Below, piece by piece: positions 24,794 through 35,743 of a stretch of DNA of 64,000 nt; within the stretch, counting starts at the first letter, position 1, and every line of letters begins with the position of its first letter. Under the pieces are notes generated by a model. The model was not told the DNA's origin and ran no database searches. It worked only from the letters and a program-made list of their open reading frames with translations. Source of the DNA: Ancylostoma caninum (Eukaryota > Nematoda > Chromadorea > Rhabditida > Ancylostomatidae); NCBI GenBank assembly GCA_037903475.1, contig JBAJFG010000356.1, forward strand, positions 1 through 64,000. Reading direction: 5' to 3'. A program made the translations under genes and the position numbers.

Positions 24794-25131
24794 TAGTAGC
24801 TCCTTACAAGGGAAGTGCAAGAGGTTAACCCCGGGGATTCCAGCGAGCCACCTATTTTCAGAAGCCTTGTCTAAGGTGATTATAATGCATACATATTATT
24901 TTTGCCCAATGGTCAGGATGCGCCCAGGAGAGCGCGTCCAAGATTTTCTTCTTCGCTGCCATAAAATGGGGTCCATTTTACAGGCGATTTATGCAACGTT
25001 GACGGCTCAAACTTACTGAGACTACTGTAATTAGCTGTCTCATGGACTGTAGAGTGTTTGCAGACACAATTGTGAACGACCCAGCTCCGCTGGGTATGCG
25101 ATCATGAGCAATTGCCACAGGCACGACAGCT

Positions 25132-25208
25132 GTGGCGGAGTGGCCGAGTGGATAGCGTGTCGGATTGTCAGCCAGAGGGTCGAGGGTTTGGATCTCGTCC
25201 GCGGAATC
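25132..25208 (+). repeat. tRNA-derived SINE-like segment
   Basis: Contains a recognisable A-box region (GGAGTGGCCGAGTGG) and a B-box region (GAGGGTTTGGATCTC; consensus GGTTCGANTCC), spaced as in a serine-type tRNA. The acceptor ends do not pair well and the B-box has substitutions, so it is not a functional tRNA gene. A related copy lies on the minus strand at 31568-31640, with AGAGGGTCGAGG shared. This suggests a dispersed tRNA-derived family. A 136-codon frame that crosses it (25104-25514) is not credible as a gene. Confidence 0.6.
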
Positions 25209-25549
25209 CATTTTGCATTTTTGAATTTGAGGCTCTTAAACTTGTTTAGAGTATTTCTAATGACTAAAACACATCAGATATGTGCGCCATTACAAGAATT
25301 ACTGCAGGAACTTTGTCCGATTCGTTACTCACTCGGCCACCTCATCGCGGCTGTCATGATTGGAGCAAGGACTCATGGTCGCGTAACCAGGCGGAACCAG
25401 GTTATTCAAAAATGCATCTGCAAACGTTCGATGATCCATGGGACAGCTAATCACGCCAACCACTACTGGATTGCGTGGCCAAAGTTCCATGAATCCAAGC
25501 CAGGACTCCATTGACAGCGCCCTAGAAAATTGGTATTATTCAACCATCA

Positions 25550-25820
25550 TGAACCCAAACTCTTCAAAAAAAATTTTTTGACTGAAAATTTGCATATGGT
25601 GGTTATTTGAGATGCTGAATACGAATATCATATCCATTTTGTACCGTAAGGCTATTTTTGTAGAGTTACGGTAGGTGCACGGTAGTATGGGGTGGTGCAC
25701 TTGCTGTAACCCTACAAAAATAGCGTTACGGTACAAAATGGATACGATATTCGTATTCAGCACCTCAAATAACCCCCGTATGCAAAGTTTCAGTCCAGAA
25801 GACCTTTTCAAAGATCTAGG
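25550..25820. repeat. Inverted repeat of the GGTTATTTGAGGTGCTGAA family
   Basis: The arms at about 25580-25673 and 25705-25796 are near-perfect inverses: TTATTTGAG.TGCTGAATAC, then ATATC.TATCCATTTTGTAC, then CGTAA..CTATTTTTGTAG. The centre is GTTACGGTAGGTGCACGG. The same words recur at 27770-28130, 44190-44420 and 44820-44900, so this is a dispersed inverted-repeat family, here nested in the Harbinger-like element. Confidence 0.8.
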
Positions 25821-25989
25821 GCGTGTGGGAGATGAATGACGCCGAAAAGTCTTTGGCGCGCTCTCCTGCGCGCATCAGGACCATTGGGCAAAAATGATGT
25901 ACATACATTAACATAGCCTTAGACAATGTTACCAAAAATGGGTGTTTCGTTTCGATCCCCGGGGTTAGCCTCTTGCACTTCCCTTGTTA

Positions 25990-27756
25990 GCTTTTCATGG
26001 GAACCACTACGGGCTAGGCGTAAATTAGAAGAGGGACTCAATTCACTATCAATTGACAAGTGCACCGTTTCATCAATCACAATATTTCCGTTCAATCCTC
26101 CGTGAAACCAGTAAACAACTGCATCTCCAAAAGCAATCGCGGTAGTGCTTCTGAATCAGCCGTGGAACGATGCCAATTACAGTAAATGTGCGCATGTAAC
26201 ATGGCGTTCACCAGGGGCGTAAACTACCTTAACGATGCTATTTACCGCAATCCACGTTCGCCAGCTTTGTCTTACTAGGTACCGCTCTTCCCGTTGAAGA
26301 ATATTCGCAGGAGATTACTCTCGAACATTTTTCTGAACGAGTCCTGCGCGCGCGTGGATTTCGCTCATATCTCGCGGCGGCCATTTCATTCTCGAATGCC
26401 TCTTTAGAGGGCGTTTTAATTGTTCCACAACAAACGATGACGGCGAATTGTGCGCACACAAGTGCTCCTCCAGCTGTTGTCCGTGGAATTCGCCTTGAGC
26501 CGGCCCCGTTTTGACGAGCGGACAGCATTTAGCGGTTTGCCATCAACGGCCGGCTTAGTGTTTTCGGTGGCGGACATCCAAGCGAACACTTCTAGGAATG
26601 GGAAGACTATTGTTGTTCCCGAATTGAGTCATGTTCGTCATCTTCTGCCTTTCAAAGGACTTCTTTTCTGAGAACCTTGCTTCCTACTGCATTCTGCATT
26701 ACTTCCGCGAATGTATAGTTCCGTATTCCAGTAAGGAGGGCATCTGTCTTATTGCGTGAGAGTTTAGTTTTCTTCAACTAAACATTGCTGTATTTTCTTG
26801 CATAGAATGGAGTTCTGTCATTCTTATTTGTAGTTCGAGCTTCATTATTTTTTTTTTACTTTCTTCTCCGTCTATTGAAACGATCAGAACGGAGATTAGG
26901 TACTTTTTGTTTCTTTTTGTTCATAAATTTCCATATCTTTTCAGTAAAAACATGATAATCAAAGCTTGTGAAAAATGTATTGCCGCGGTTCTTGATCATA
27001 TTTGGACTCCATCGCTATCACCTCCTCACGGCTCGCAGGTATGCAGCGTATAATTAGCTCAGCGCTAGTACGTATCATTGGATTTACCCAAGGTAAAGGC
27101 GTTGAGATTGGTGTTAATGATAGGAAAGTTTAGGGATTTTAACTATTTAACCCCGGGTCAACCCAGTGATTTATGCTGGGCCTGCTTGACATTGTTACTC
27201 ACGTGTCCCACCCATCCTAACATGTCCTGGCACGCAACTCTTAAGTCGCAGCAAGTCTAAACTGACATGGACAGTTAGGACTCGTGAGGATCTGCGCAGA
27301 ACGTGTCGGGACGTATCAAACCGTAGTAAAACCGCGCCGCAACGTCATTGCGTCGCGGTCGCAGAACAGGATTCAAAGGTGCATCACCATTTACAAGCAA
27401 CACTTCTTGCATTTCTGAAATTATATAAATTAGCATCTAACCGTAAGGTCTTCGTAAGGTCTTCAGTTTTATTCATTTTTTTCTTTATTTCTTAACCGGT
27501 CTTGGCGCCACTCCACTTTTTTCTGCACCAAAGTGGAATTTTCTACTGAAACTTTGCCAGGTGTGTGTCATTCTACTCTTTGATCACAAATATTTTTGGC
27601 CCCGTAGCACTATTCTCATGGAGTGGGCTATAGGTGTACAGTATGTAGATGTTCATATGTAAGATATTTCAGTGAACGTTCCCAAGCTTTGCATGCATTG
27701 ATCTACCCATGAATTGATTACGGCATTCATATTCGGTTTCTACCACTGCGGCTTCG
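25990..27756. other. Mostly no gene; one GC-rich open region
   Basis: 26234-26514 is GC-rich and open on both strands. The plus frame reads LPVEEYSQEITLEHFSERVL and onward to IRLEPAPF before TGA, about 90 codons; the minus frame is 96 codons. Neither is recognised and no upstream in-phase exon was found. 27160-27370 has scattered short inverted words. The rest is AT-rich. Confidence 0.4.
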
Positions 27757-28140
27757 TTGCTGCAGGGTTACGGTAGAATTACTGTAGGATATTGGGAAGA
27801 AATGCCAATTTCGAATACCACTAGTACACCTTATATACAATACATAATGCTGGTATTCGTGTACGCTCTTCGAAACAACCACTCAACATATACAAGTTGG
27901 CTCGAAAAATTGCTGGATGGCCCCTTGAAGAAGCGCGGCGGGACCTCAACGAGAGAGGTGAAGAGAAGGCGTTCCATGGTAGTAAGTGTCTGGATTTCAC
28001 CACGCTTCTCGTGCCGCTACGCTTGCTTCATTCGTCCATTTTCTGAGACAGACTGTACAACTTTCCAGATGATTCTGCACGATATCGTGTCCATCGTTTA
28101 CCTACTGTAACCGTACAGAAATGGTGCTACGCTAAAATGC
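27757..28140. repeat. Diverged GTTACGGTA-family repeat
   Basis: The edges carry GGGTTACGGTAGAATTACTG and, inverted, CTACTGTAACCGTACAGAAA, matching the core words of the 25.6-kb and 44.2-kb inverted repeats. A 117-codon plus frame spans it (27757-28110). Its end points fall in the repeat ends, so I do not treat it as a gene. Confidence 0.5.
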
Positions 28141-29660
28141 ACATGTGTGAAATATCAAATAAATCTCTATTCCAGGCAGTTTCAGAGGAAATCTTCATCT
28201 TGAGATCTTGGTGCAAAAAAAACATAGGGCCATGCCGTTTTTCTCTCTCTCCATATCTCTTTTTTTTCTCTTTATTTTCCTCTCTTTTTTACAAGATGGC
28301 TGCTCAATTAACCAATGAACATTGATATGCTGGAATTTTCGGGAAAAAGTCTCCCCTCACGTCATGCTACCACTACTTTTTAAATTCTACTTAGTGTTTC
28401 CAATTCTATTGCTTGACTTACATACATAGCTCCGGTACCAGTTAAAAAATAGTTTTTACTATCCTTTTATACTATGACCAGCGATTCTGAAACGATGTAT
28501 CGATTGAGGAACATCCTTAAGCTGAAATTTGATTTTAAATTTGGTTAATTTATGAAAGTCGAAGTTTGTATGGGAGGATTCGTAAAACGTCTTCGAAAAG
28601 GGCACATTATTGTTCAAAAATTATAGCAACAACACCGCAATTCATAGCAAGGAAGATGCGAGGTTTCTTGGGTGTGCATACCCAGGAAAAGTGATTGTAT
28701 TCTTGTAAAGTTGCTGGTGGCGTTTAAAATTGCTATTTTCCCTTCCTTTCCGCTATGGTCTCGCTTGCATATACATATTTCTCTCATGCGGACTTCGAGT
28801 GGATGAGCTATCAGCCCGCATCTTGTCTTAAAATGCGAAAGTGTCATAAATGTCAACGTCCACTACAATTCTGCGGCGAAATTGTTATGCAGCCATTAAA
28901 GGTACAGTAGAAACGCATTTATCGTTTCTTCGAAAGACTTTTTTTCAAGCAAAGACAGCGGCTAATCGCAGTCTCATGCGAGAAATTGCGCAAAACAGCC
29001 GGAAACCTGTTTTTAGCGGTCTTTATGACTGGCGTTTTGGAAAGCGAACTCCACAGCGGCACGTCCATTCTGCGTTGAGCTGGTGGCCAAGTCAGGATGA
29101 GGAGTGCAAGTCACATCAAATATGTATCTTCTCCTCAAGAAAGAACATGTCCTCAAACTTTCGGAGCTACTTAGGAGTCTATAGAAGATTCTGGAAAAAA
29201 CTATCTCTGCATTTGGAAATGTGCAAGAACTTCCAGGATTTCTACAGAAAGACCATTTTCTGTTGGTGACTTGACATGTACACTCATCGACTGGTTCCAA
29301 GCAGGTGCCAGATGTATCGCTGAGAATACCCATGGTATTCTTCGCACGTGGTTGACGTGCCCAAATTTACCCTTTACCTAACTTCTTTCGACATGTCCAC
29401 CACACGGTGACGTTGTCTCCGCCCAGCTGCCACCTATGGGTAACAATGAAGACTGCTATCCATGTTATTATTTCCGTGGGCATGGGATTACCTTTCCTTC
29501 CACTGATGTATCCAGCCCCATACTTTGTAGTGACATTCGCGAGCTTGCAGCGAAGATTGCCTTTACCCTTTCTAGAAATAATCAATAAATCGATCAGTGT
29601 TACGCGTCACAACGAGGCATTTTTAATGTCCACACGAAAACCTGCACGTTATCTACTCAC
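28141..29660. other. No recognised gene; one long unidentified frame
   Basis: 28850-29269 (+) is an uninterrupted 139-codon frame (start MSTSTTILRRNCYAA, end FQDFYRKTIFCW), with basic and aromatic composition, no transmembrane segment and no known motif. The opposite strand is open for 106 codons over the same DNA, which lowers its credibility. The remainder is AT-rich. Confidence 0.35.
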
Positions 29661-30352
29661 GTGAAAAATTCCAGTAGACCACATGTGCTTTCGAGCAGAT
29701 ATCGCTTATTTTTCGCCGAAACATTTCCCTATTTCGCCCGAAAATTACACGTATATCTCCGGCAAATAAACGAAATCCACTGGGATATACACGAATTCCG
29801 CCCGAAAAATAAGCGAACTCTGCTGAAAAATACGTGGAAATTGCTGCGACATCAGCTGATGCAACAGGTTCCAGTTGGAATCGGCGCGCACGCAGCGCTG
29901 CGCCACCGTGAGCCCAGAGGAAAAGTGCTGCACTGAACATTTCCAAGTGCAGGTGGTTTCATCGACCACCTTTGAGTACGATTCTGAAACGAGATTACTT
30001 CTGCAGTACCTCCAGATGATGTGCTCCACAGATTCCGCTGATGAATATCTCTCATGTTAGCATGGTATATTTGCATGCATCATATAAATTTACAAAACTT
30101 TTTGGTACTTATGATCAGTGAATTTCTTGGAATTTTTTGAGGCATAACCCATTTCGGAAGGTGGAGAAGCAAGGGCAATAATTAGTGAAAAACGAATTTA
30201 CCAGAAAAATAAACGAAAAATACACGAAATCTACTGGAAATTACACGAAGTGCACTTTCCAGTAGATTTCGCTTGTTTTACATGCTTTTGTTTCGGGAAT
30301 AAATTTTCGAAACAAATATATGTAAAATAAACGAAATCTACTGGAATTTTTC
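29661..30352. mobile_element. Element with multiple CGAAATCTACTGG motifs
   Basis: The termini are inverted: GTGAAAAATTCCAGTAGA on the left; the right end on the other strand reads GTGGAAAAATTCCAGTAGAT. The terminal word (CCAGTAGATTTCG or its inverse) recurs at about 29770, 30225, 30260 and 30330 in both orientations, with a 23-bp hairpin at 30222-30275. Repeated subterminal motifs of this kind are typical of hAT-like and similar elements, where they bind transposase. I found no clear target duplication. Frames of 60-97 codons on both strands in the body (29653-30076) are unrecognised. Confidence 0.55.
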
Positions 30353-31560
30353 CACCTGAATAACCACAACTTCTATTTCATTACAGCCAAGGTTGAAAAT
30401 TAGAGCCACCACGGCTGTATGTACACAAGAAGATATGAGGTGAATAAATTAATGAATAAATAAATAAATCACAATAACAACATTGATAAATGTGACCATA
30501 TAAAACTGTTTATTTTTCTCACATGCATCAACAGCAATGAAAATCCATAGACTCAATGACCTAATTATTGTATTTCCTCCAAAAAAAGGTAAAAAACTAT
30601 ATTTACCTGAGGCACGGTTCCGGCCTGCGCTCACTGTTCTTTTGAGAAAATGAAACAATTTCAAAAGGTGTACGAGCTCTTTCAAACTTTTGAGAATTTT
30701 TCAACTCTACTAATGGTTTACTAGAGTTCTTTTGTTGCCTTTGAATAATGACTTCAGAATATGAATATCTTTTGGCCGTGTATGGAAGTGCAACCCAGAC
30801 ACATAGCCATCAAAGTCCAGAGTTTTTTTTTGCACACATTATCCTTAACACTTCAGTGAAATTGTGTACCTAGCTGTTGTTTTTCAGCTTCCTGCAATTA
30901 TAATGCAATCCTCCGTACTTCCACCCTAACGGGGCTGTACATGGTTTTTATGCGCTTATGAAAAACTATGAAAAACAATAAACAATTGTGGAGTGGCCCT
31001 GAGTTTTCGTACGGATCACAAGGATGTATAATCAGTACGGCTTCCTTCGCGACCTGTTTTCGATGAGATGAGTATGGTCATGATTTTTGATACACAGCTT
31101 CAATAGATAGAAAAAAGAATGATTCTGTGGAATTTTTGAACGTGAATTTCTGATCCGAAAAAGCCGCAACAATTATGAACCAACTTAATAACTGATAGCG
31201 AGATGCAGGCGCTCTGAACCCAGATCGCAATGGGTTTCATTCAACCTCTATACCTGAGCCTCGAGAAATTTTCGTGGACGTGAATTTTCAAGAAAAAGCA
31301 GCAAAAGTAACGTGTGATCCGCACAAAATGTTGCATATGGTAGAAGGTGCTGAAAATGGTGTGCAATTTATACACTTTGCGTGCATCAGTCGCGCGTCAG
31401 ACGTACACACCCAGTTGTAAAGGGGTTTGCATAAAGCGCTAGATCCGGCTCAAACGCACGCATCTATTAGGTTGTCGGGAAAGTTTCCTGCCACTTTTTT
31501 CCTCTTCTCGTGAAACTTTTCGCAGTTGTTCAAGAACTTTCTATTCGAAACATACGGCAA
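30353..31560. other. No gene recognised
   Basis: Includes short A-rich tetranucleotide repeats near 30439-30468 and a dispersed-repeat fragment around 31365-31480 (ACGCACGCATCTATT), shared with 59.88 and 60.3 kb. The rest is AT-rich. Confidence 0.5.
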
Positions 31561-31567
31561 AACAGAC

Positions 31568-31640
31568 TCCCATTACGTGGTTCGAATCCTCGACCCTCTA
31601 ACTAACAGTCCAGTAACTTCTCCATTCGATCACTCCGTCA
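31568..31640 (-). repeat. tRNA-derived SINE-like segment
   Basis: The minus strand reads GGAGTGATCGAATGGAGAAG, then the anticodon-like CTGTTAG, then AGAGGGTCGAGGATTCGAAC. The B-box GGATTCGAACC is close to consensus. It aligns with the copy at 25132-25208. The outer stem does not close, so I call it a tRNA-derived repeat and not a gene. A Harbinger-like terminus (CCTCTTGCACCTCAATTGTA) follows 130 bp to the right, the same neighbour relation as at 25 kb. Confidence 0.55.
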
Positions 31641-32369
31641 TTGACGGCGTGCAGGAACGCATATGGTGATGTAGTGGGATTTCTATTTTTTGACCACACG
31701 GGCAGTAATGAAATGTGTATCTACTGTAGCACCTTTTCAGACAAAGATTCAAGCCAGATAGGTTTCGTTCTGACATGCGAGCCTGGCCTCTTGCACCTCA
31801 ATTGTAATTAACTTATACATTGCATGGATGATTACTTAGAATTCTGGAAAATTCCCAAGTTCCGGAAATTTCTTCCAATGGCTTCGCTCTTTTCCGGCAC
31901 CCTCGCTCAGTTCTTCCGGCCATATTTGGTCAGTTGCCCTCGACGAAAATGCTGACATCTCCTTGGAAATTCCATTTGCTACGAATTCAATTCGGAAAGA
32001 TTTATGGCCTTTCTGGGCAAGTAATAAAGTCAATAAGCCCCACAAATCGCCCTCTTAAACAACCTATAACATAGGCAATTAGCGTGCAGCTTTGCACATT
32101 TTCGTCTTTAGCACGTCTCGTTGGAATTGTTAATTGGTTGCTCTGCCCCTGCGTGGCAAAACATGACTTGCCTTACAATTCCTTTGTTTATACTCTACAC
32201 TCATCCCTGTGCCTGGGAAGGCTTTTCCACATGGCAGCAAACATCTTTGTTTTATTTTTGGAGCATAGGAAACAGCAAAAACCAGCTAGTAGTGTTTGCC
32301 TGCTTGAAAATAACTTTTATTCCCACTTAGCTGAGGTCAACTGTGTCTTACTCTTGTGTGTTGTCTGCT
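31641..32369. other. No gene recognised
   Basis: Contains a lone Harbinger-like right end at 31771-31790. Plus-strand frames of 69 and 116 codons at 32084-32434 overlap each other and are unrecognised. Confidence 0.45.
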
Positions 32370-32905
32370 CGGGACAATTAGAACAACTTGACGGCCCATT
32401 TTTGCTCCAAAACAACTTGCACACAACCTTTTAACAAGTTTGACGTCATCATGCCATACAAAAACGAGTTGTCAGCAACCTTTTCCTACAACAACTTGTT
32501 GACAAGGACGAGCCAAAACAAGTAGCCGATTATTTTCTCCTAAGGATAACCTACCGGTAAACTTTTTGGTTGCAAAGGTTGTCGGCAAGTTGTCGGCAAC
32601 TATCACAGCAATTAACTTTTCCAGAGTTGAGTATTTGTGCCCGTGATCTGCATTTCTCGCCTTCCTCTCCCAATACGGCACTATTTCTCGCATTTTCCAT
32701 TTCTCTGGTATCTTCACAACTATGTTCCCCTGTGAAAGCCACTACATCAGTGGAAAAGCGGCGAGAACAAGTTGTCGACAAGCTCGTACAACCGACAACT
32801 TGTTGACAGGAAAAAGTAGAAACATATTGAAAAGCTTTTGGGTCAACAAGTTTCAGATGGGACCAGTAACTTACACACCGAAGGCTTGTTAGCAAGTTGT
32901 TCTAG
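32370..32905. repeat. Region dense in ACAACTTG / CAAGTTGT words
   Basis: At least ten copies of the octamer ACAACTTG, CAAGTTGT or GTTGTCGGCAAGTTG occur in both orientations within 540 bp, for example GAACAACTTGACGG (32379), ACAACTTGTTGACAAGG (32491), AAGTTGTCGGCAAC (32588), ACAAGTTGTCGACAAGC (32768), ACAACTTGTTGACAGG (32795) and CAAGTTGTTCTAGG (32892). The outermost copies are inverted (AGAACAACTTG against CAAGTTGTTCT), which fits a foldback-type element. The frames here are side products. Confidence 0.6.
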
Positions 32906-32991
32906 GGCTACTGGGTGATGCAAGCAAATTGAACAGAGTGCGAAATCTACAATGTTGCTGATGCTGGTTAGCGGGTAAGGCGGGCATGGGC

Positions 32992-33414
32992 TGTGTTTAT
33001 ACTCTGTCACGGCGAGATCGTCTGGCGGATGCAAGCCGTTTGAAAGCACTTGGTCTCGTGTGGAAGAATGTTCGCGCTGCAATCTCGTTGTGTTCATTGA
33101 GGGTTATCGTGACGATACGATATCGCGAATTCACTAGGGCTGCCGTTTATACTTCCTGCCCCGAAAATCGTGAGCGAAATTTGCATCGAGTCTGGTAGCA
33201 GAGCTTCGTCAGCGTTGTTTTTGATTTGTCCTCGCCTCCTTCTTCCTGCAGCTATTGTAGTCATCTTTGACCTCTCAATTAGAAAACTGTATGCATTGTA
33301 CAGTATTGTAGTATTGTGCAGTCATACATTTCACTAGAACAGTGCTGCCCTTTGCGTCGCACATGTTATGGCCGTCTCCGCAATGTCATTGCTTTGTGAT
33401 GGAGTATAAACACA
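32992..33414. mobile_element. TIR element TGTGTTTATACTC
   Basis: The left end TGTGTTTATACTCTGTCACG is mirrored on the right by GTGATGGAGTATAAACACA: 19 bp with two mismatches. It is about 423 bp long with no coding capacity. It lies immediately right of the CAAGTTGT-rich region. No target duplication is evident. Confidence 0.5.
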
Positions 33415-34874
33415 ACTTCGGGCAAGGTCAGACCATCTGAGAAAAAGTGTATCCACGGCAATTTGACCACAATCTAACAAGAACGAAGTCACTAAGCCAA
33501 GTGGATACGATACTCGTGTGCATCACGTCACCAACACCCCCTCCGCTCCCTCCCCCACCCCCTCCCCCTACCCAGCCAGTCCGCCTCTATAGAACTTCTG
33601 CAAAAAACTCAATATTTCAGCCCCTCTTCCTTGTTTGCTTTTGAACTTATTCCCGAACACACCCAACCCCCTGAGATGCTTTTGCACACACCCAACCCCC
33701 CTGAGATGCTTTTGCAAAAAATACGAGCTAATCCTTAACCCCATCCCTTCCGTGTTTCAGTTTTCAACCTTTCACCTTCTCACTCTCCTGAGGATACGGG
33801 CGCAAAATTGAGGATTGCGTTTGACGTCTTGAATTATCGTTTTTTAGACTGACTATGCTGATTGACTCGCACTAGACTCCTGGAAAACCAAGAACATGAA
33901 AGCATTTCGAACCACGTGCGGAGGTGCTTTGCATGACGCCAGCGCAAAATCCGAGCATAGTCATGTGCCGGCCGTTTGAAATCGAACCGGAGGCGCAGAA
34001 GTGTCGTTAGCGCGTCGACGCGTCAAAAGTCGGACGAGCTGCCGGATTGGAACCGAGCCGTGTCGGATCCTCAGCGCCATATTCGAAGCGGAGGAGAGTA
34101 TTCCGACAAACAACTGCAATGCAACACATCTCGAGCCACAATCCCGGAAACGCCAGTCGGGGCATTGTGGGGGATATATTCGGAAGGGCTTAGATGATGT
34201 GAAAGAGTGGAGGCTGCACGAGCTGTCACGAAACAAACGTGCCGGGAATCCATATTCGTTCCTTGTTTTTGGTGAAATTCTGCCCTTTCGGAGGTGTGCA
34301 TTTCAGCACAAATCATGTGTCTTGCGATTGCAGTTCAATTCATCCTCATGCTCCTATTAATTCTGGTATTGTTTTTTTCTCTTTTCCTCGAACAATCCCC
34401 TTCTCTTTCAAGCATTGTAAATCTTTAGGAAGCTAGTGCTCGAAATGCAAGAAAATATATGTAGCTATACTATAATTTCGAAGACAATTCTAATCGTGAC
34501 ATTTCCTCCACTCTTTGACTGTTAGGTACCGCAACATTCTCCATAGCATCCTACATCAGCGGGTTTTAGGATCCACTCTCTTGGGTGATGTGAGTGCAAG
34601 AGACGCCCGAAACTTTTGGTTTAGTTTCCGTATACGGTTTCGACATGGAACGGAAACTGAACACAACTATCTTTTATTTTTCTTTTCTTTTCTGTTCTTC
34701 TTGTCTTATTATGACAACCATATTGCGCATAAACGTCAGACAACACCTGCAGATGAGAGTAACTGAGCTCAGCCTGATGATGTACGCTGCACCTATTCAT
34801 GTTCGCTATATCTTTTTACATTTACCGGTGTTGAGCTCTGGTTGACGTTAATGGAGGTCAAATGAATGAATATG
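33415..34874. other. No gene recognised; tandem and C-rich tracts
   Basis: 33530-33575 is C-rich (CCTCCCCCACCCCCTCCCCC). 33655-33715 has two direct copies of a 31-bp unit (ACACCCAACCCCC + TGAGATGCTTTTGCA). 33960-34240 is GC-rich and open in three frames (73, 119 and 91 codons on both strands), none recognised. Confidence 0.45.
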
Positions 34875-35743
34875 TTGCGTTGTTCGGAAAGTTCCTGGGA
34901 TTTTCAAGCTTTCTAAAGAAATTCATTTGCTTATAATGAAATAACATTAATCATTAACATATTGTCTACTTTGTTCGATTACCTTTTGCCATCTTTCTTT
35001 TAATTTCGTAATTCCTCTCTCGTAAAACTTCTGGTCTTTTCCAGTTAAAAAAAAACTCGGCTACATAGGATTCGTTATTCATATATTCAGTAAAGGTTTT
35101 CTCATTCAAATACTTCCACAACGATCAAAATAAAGGGTAGTCGGATAGCGCAAGAACAGGACCATATGGTGGATTCAACATCAATTCGCAACCAAACTCC
35201 AATAATTTTTGCTGTGTTGTCAAAAATGTGACTCGCTAATTCTCGTCGATTTTTTAAAATGCTTCATCTAATTTCATCAGTTTTTGACAGTGGAGGTCCG
35301 CATTGACATTTCGGTTACTCGGAAGCAGCTTAAAATATATCACACCTTCGTAGACCCAAAGGAGTAGTGTTCCACAAAACAACGCTAGACCGCATACATC
35401 TTTGGCGACTCGGCAAAAATTATTGGAGCCTGGTTAGGAAGTGTTGTAACATCCACCGTATGGCCCCGATCTTGCGCCATTTGGCTACTACTTATTTCGA
35501 TCGTTACAGAACTGTTTGAAAGGGGCTACCTTCACCGAAAATGAGGATATCAAGTTTTATGTAGCCCAGTTTTTGCTGAGAAAGACCAGAAGTTTTGCGA
35601 GAGAGGAATTATGAAATTATCAGAAAGATGGCAGAAGGTAATTGAACAAAATAGAGAATATGTCATTGATTAGTGTAATTTCGTCATGAAAAAATAATTT
35701 TTTGCAACGCTTAAAAATCCCAACTACTTTCCGAACAATCCAA
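34875..35743. pseudogene. Inside-out mariner: two 3' halves head to head
   Basis: The left terminus TTGCGTTGTTCGGAAAG and the right terminus CTTTCCGAACAATCCAA match the mariner ends at 38.39 kb. The left part (34875 to about 35370) is the transposase 3' half on the minus strand (readable as KDQKFYERGI and LMKLDEAF). The right part (about 35367 to 35743) is another 3' half on the plus strand (GVVFH, then ERGIMKLSERWQKVIEQN). They meet around the word CCAAAGGAG. The DNA-binding 5' half is absent altogether. The left half has lost about 45 bp including the second catalytic aspartate; the right half is frameshifted at that site. Both carry stops. Transcription through it would give a long hairpin RNA. 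Confidence 0.85.

Larger units (their letters stand above)
24804..25989. mobile_element. Harbinger-like element, TTA target
   Basis: Only 10 bp after the Tc1-like palindrome. It starts CAAGGGAAGTGCAAGAGGTT at 24807 and ends with the inverse at 25986, with TTA on each outer side (24804-24806, 25987-25989). The inverted arms extend about 150 bp and include ACCCCGGGGAT and, deeper, TTGCCCAATGGTC. A 3-bp TTA duplication is typical of PIF/Harbinger elements. No transposase frame is present. Inside lie a tRNA-like segment (25132-25208) and a nested inverted repeat (25550-25820). Similar right-hand ends occur alone at 3184-3201 and at 31771-31790. Confidence 0.72.

Noticed and set aside
25132..25208. 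Functional tRNA gene
   Set aside because: The acceptor stem does not pair and the B-box deviates; a related degenerate copy exists at 31.6 kb, so it is a tRNA-derived repeat.
25104..25514. 136-codon plus-strand frame
   Set aside because: Crosses the tRNA-derived segment inside a transposon and has no motif.
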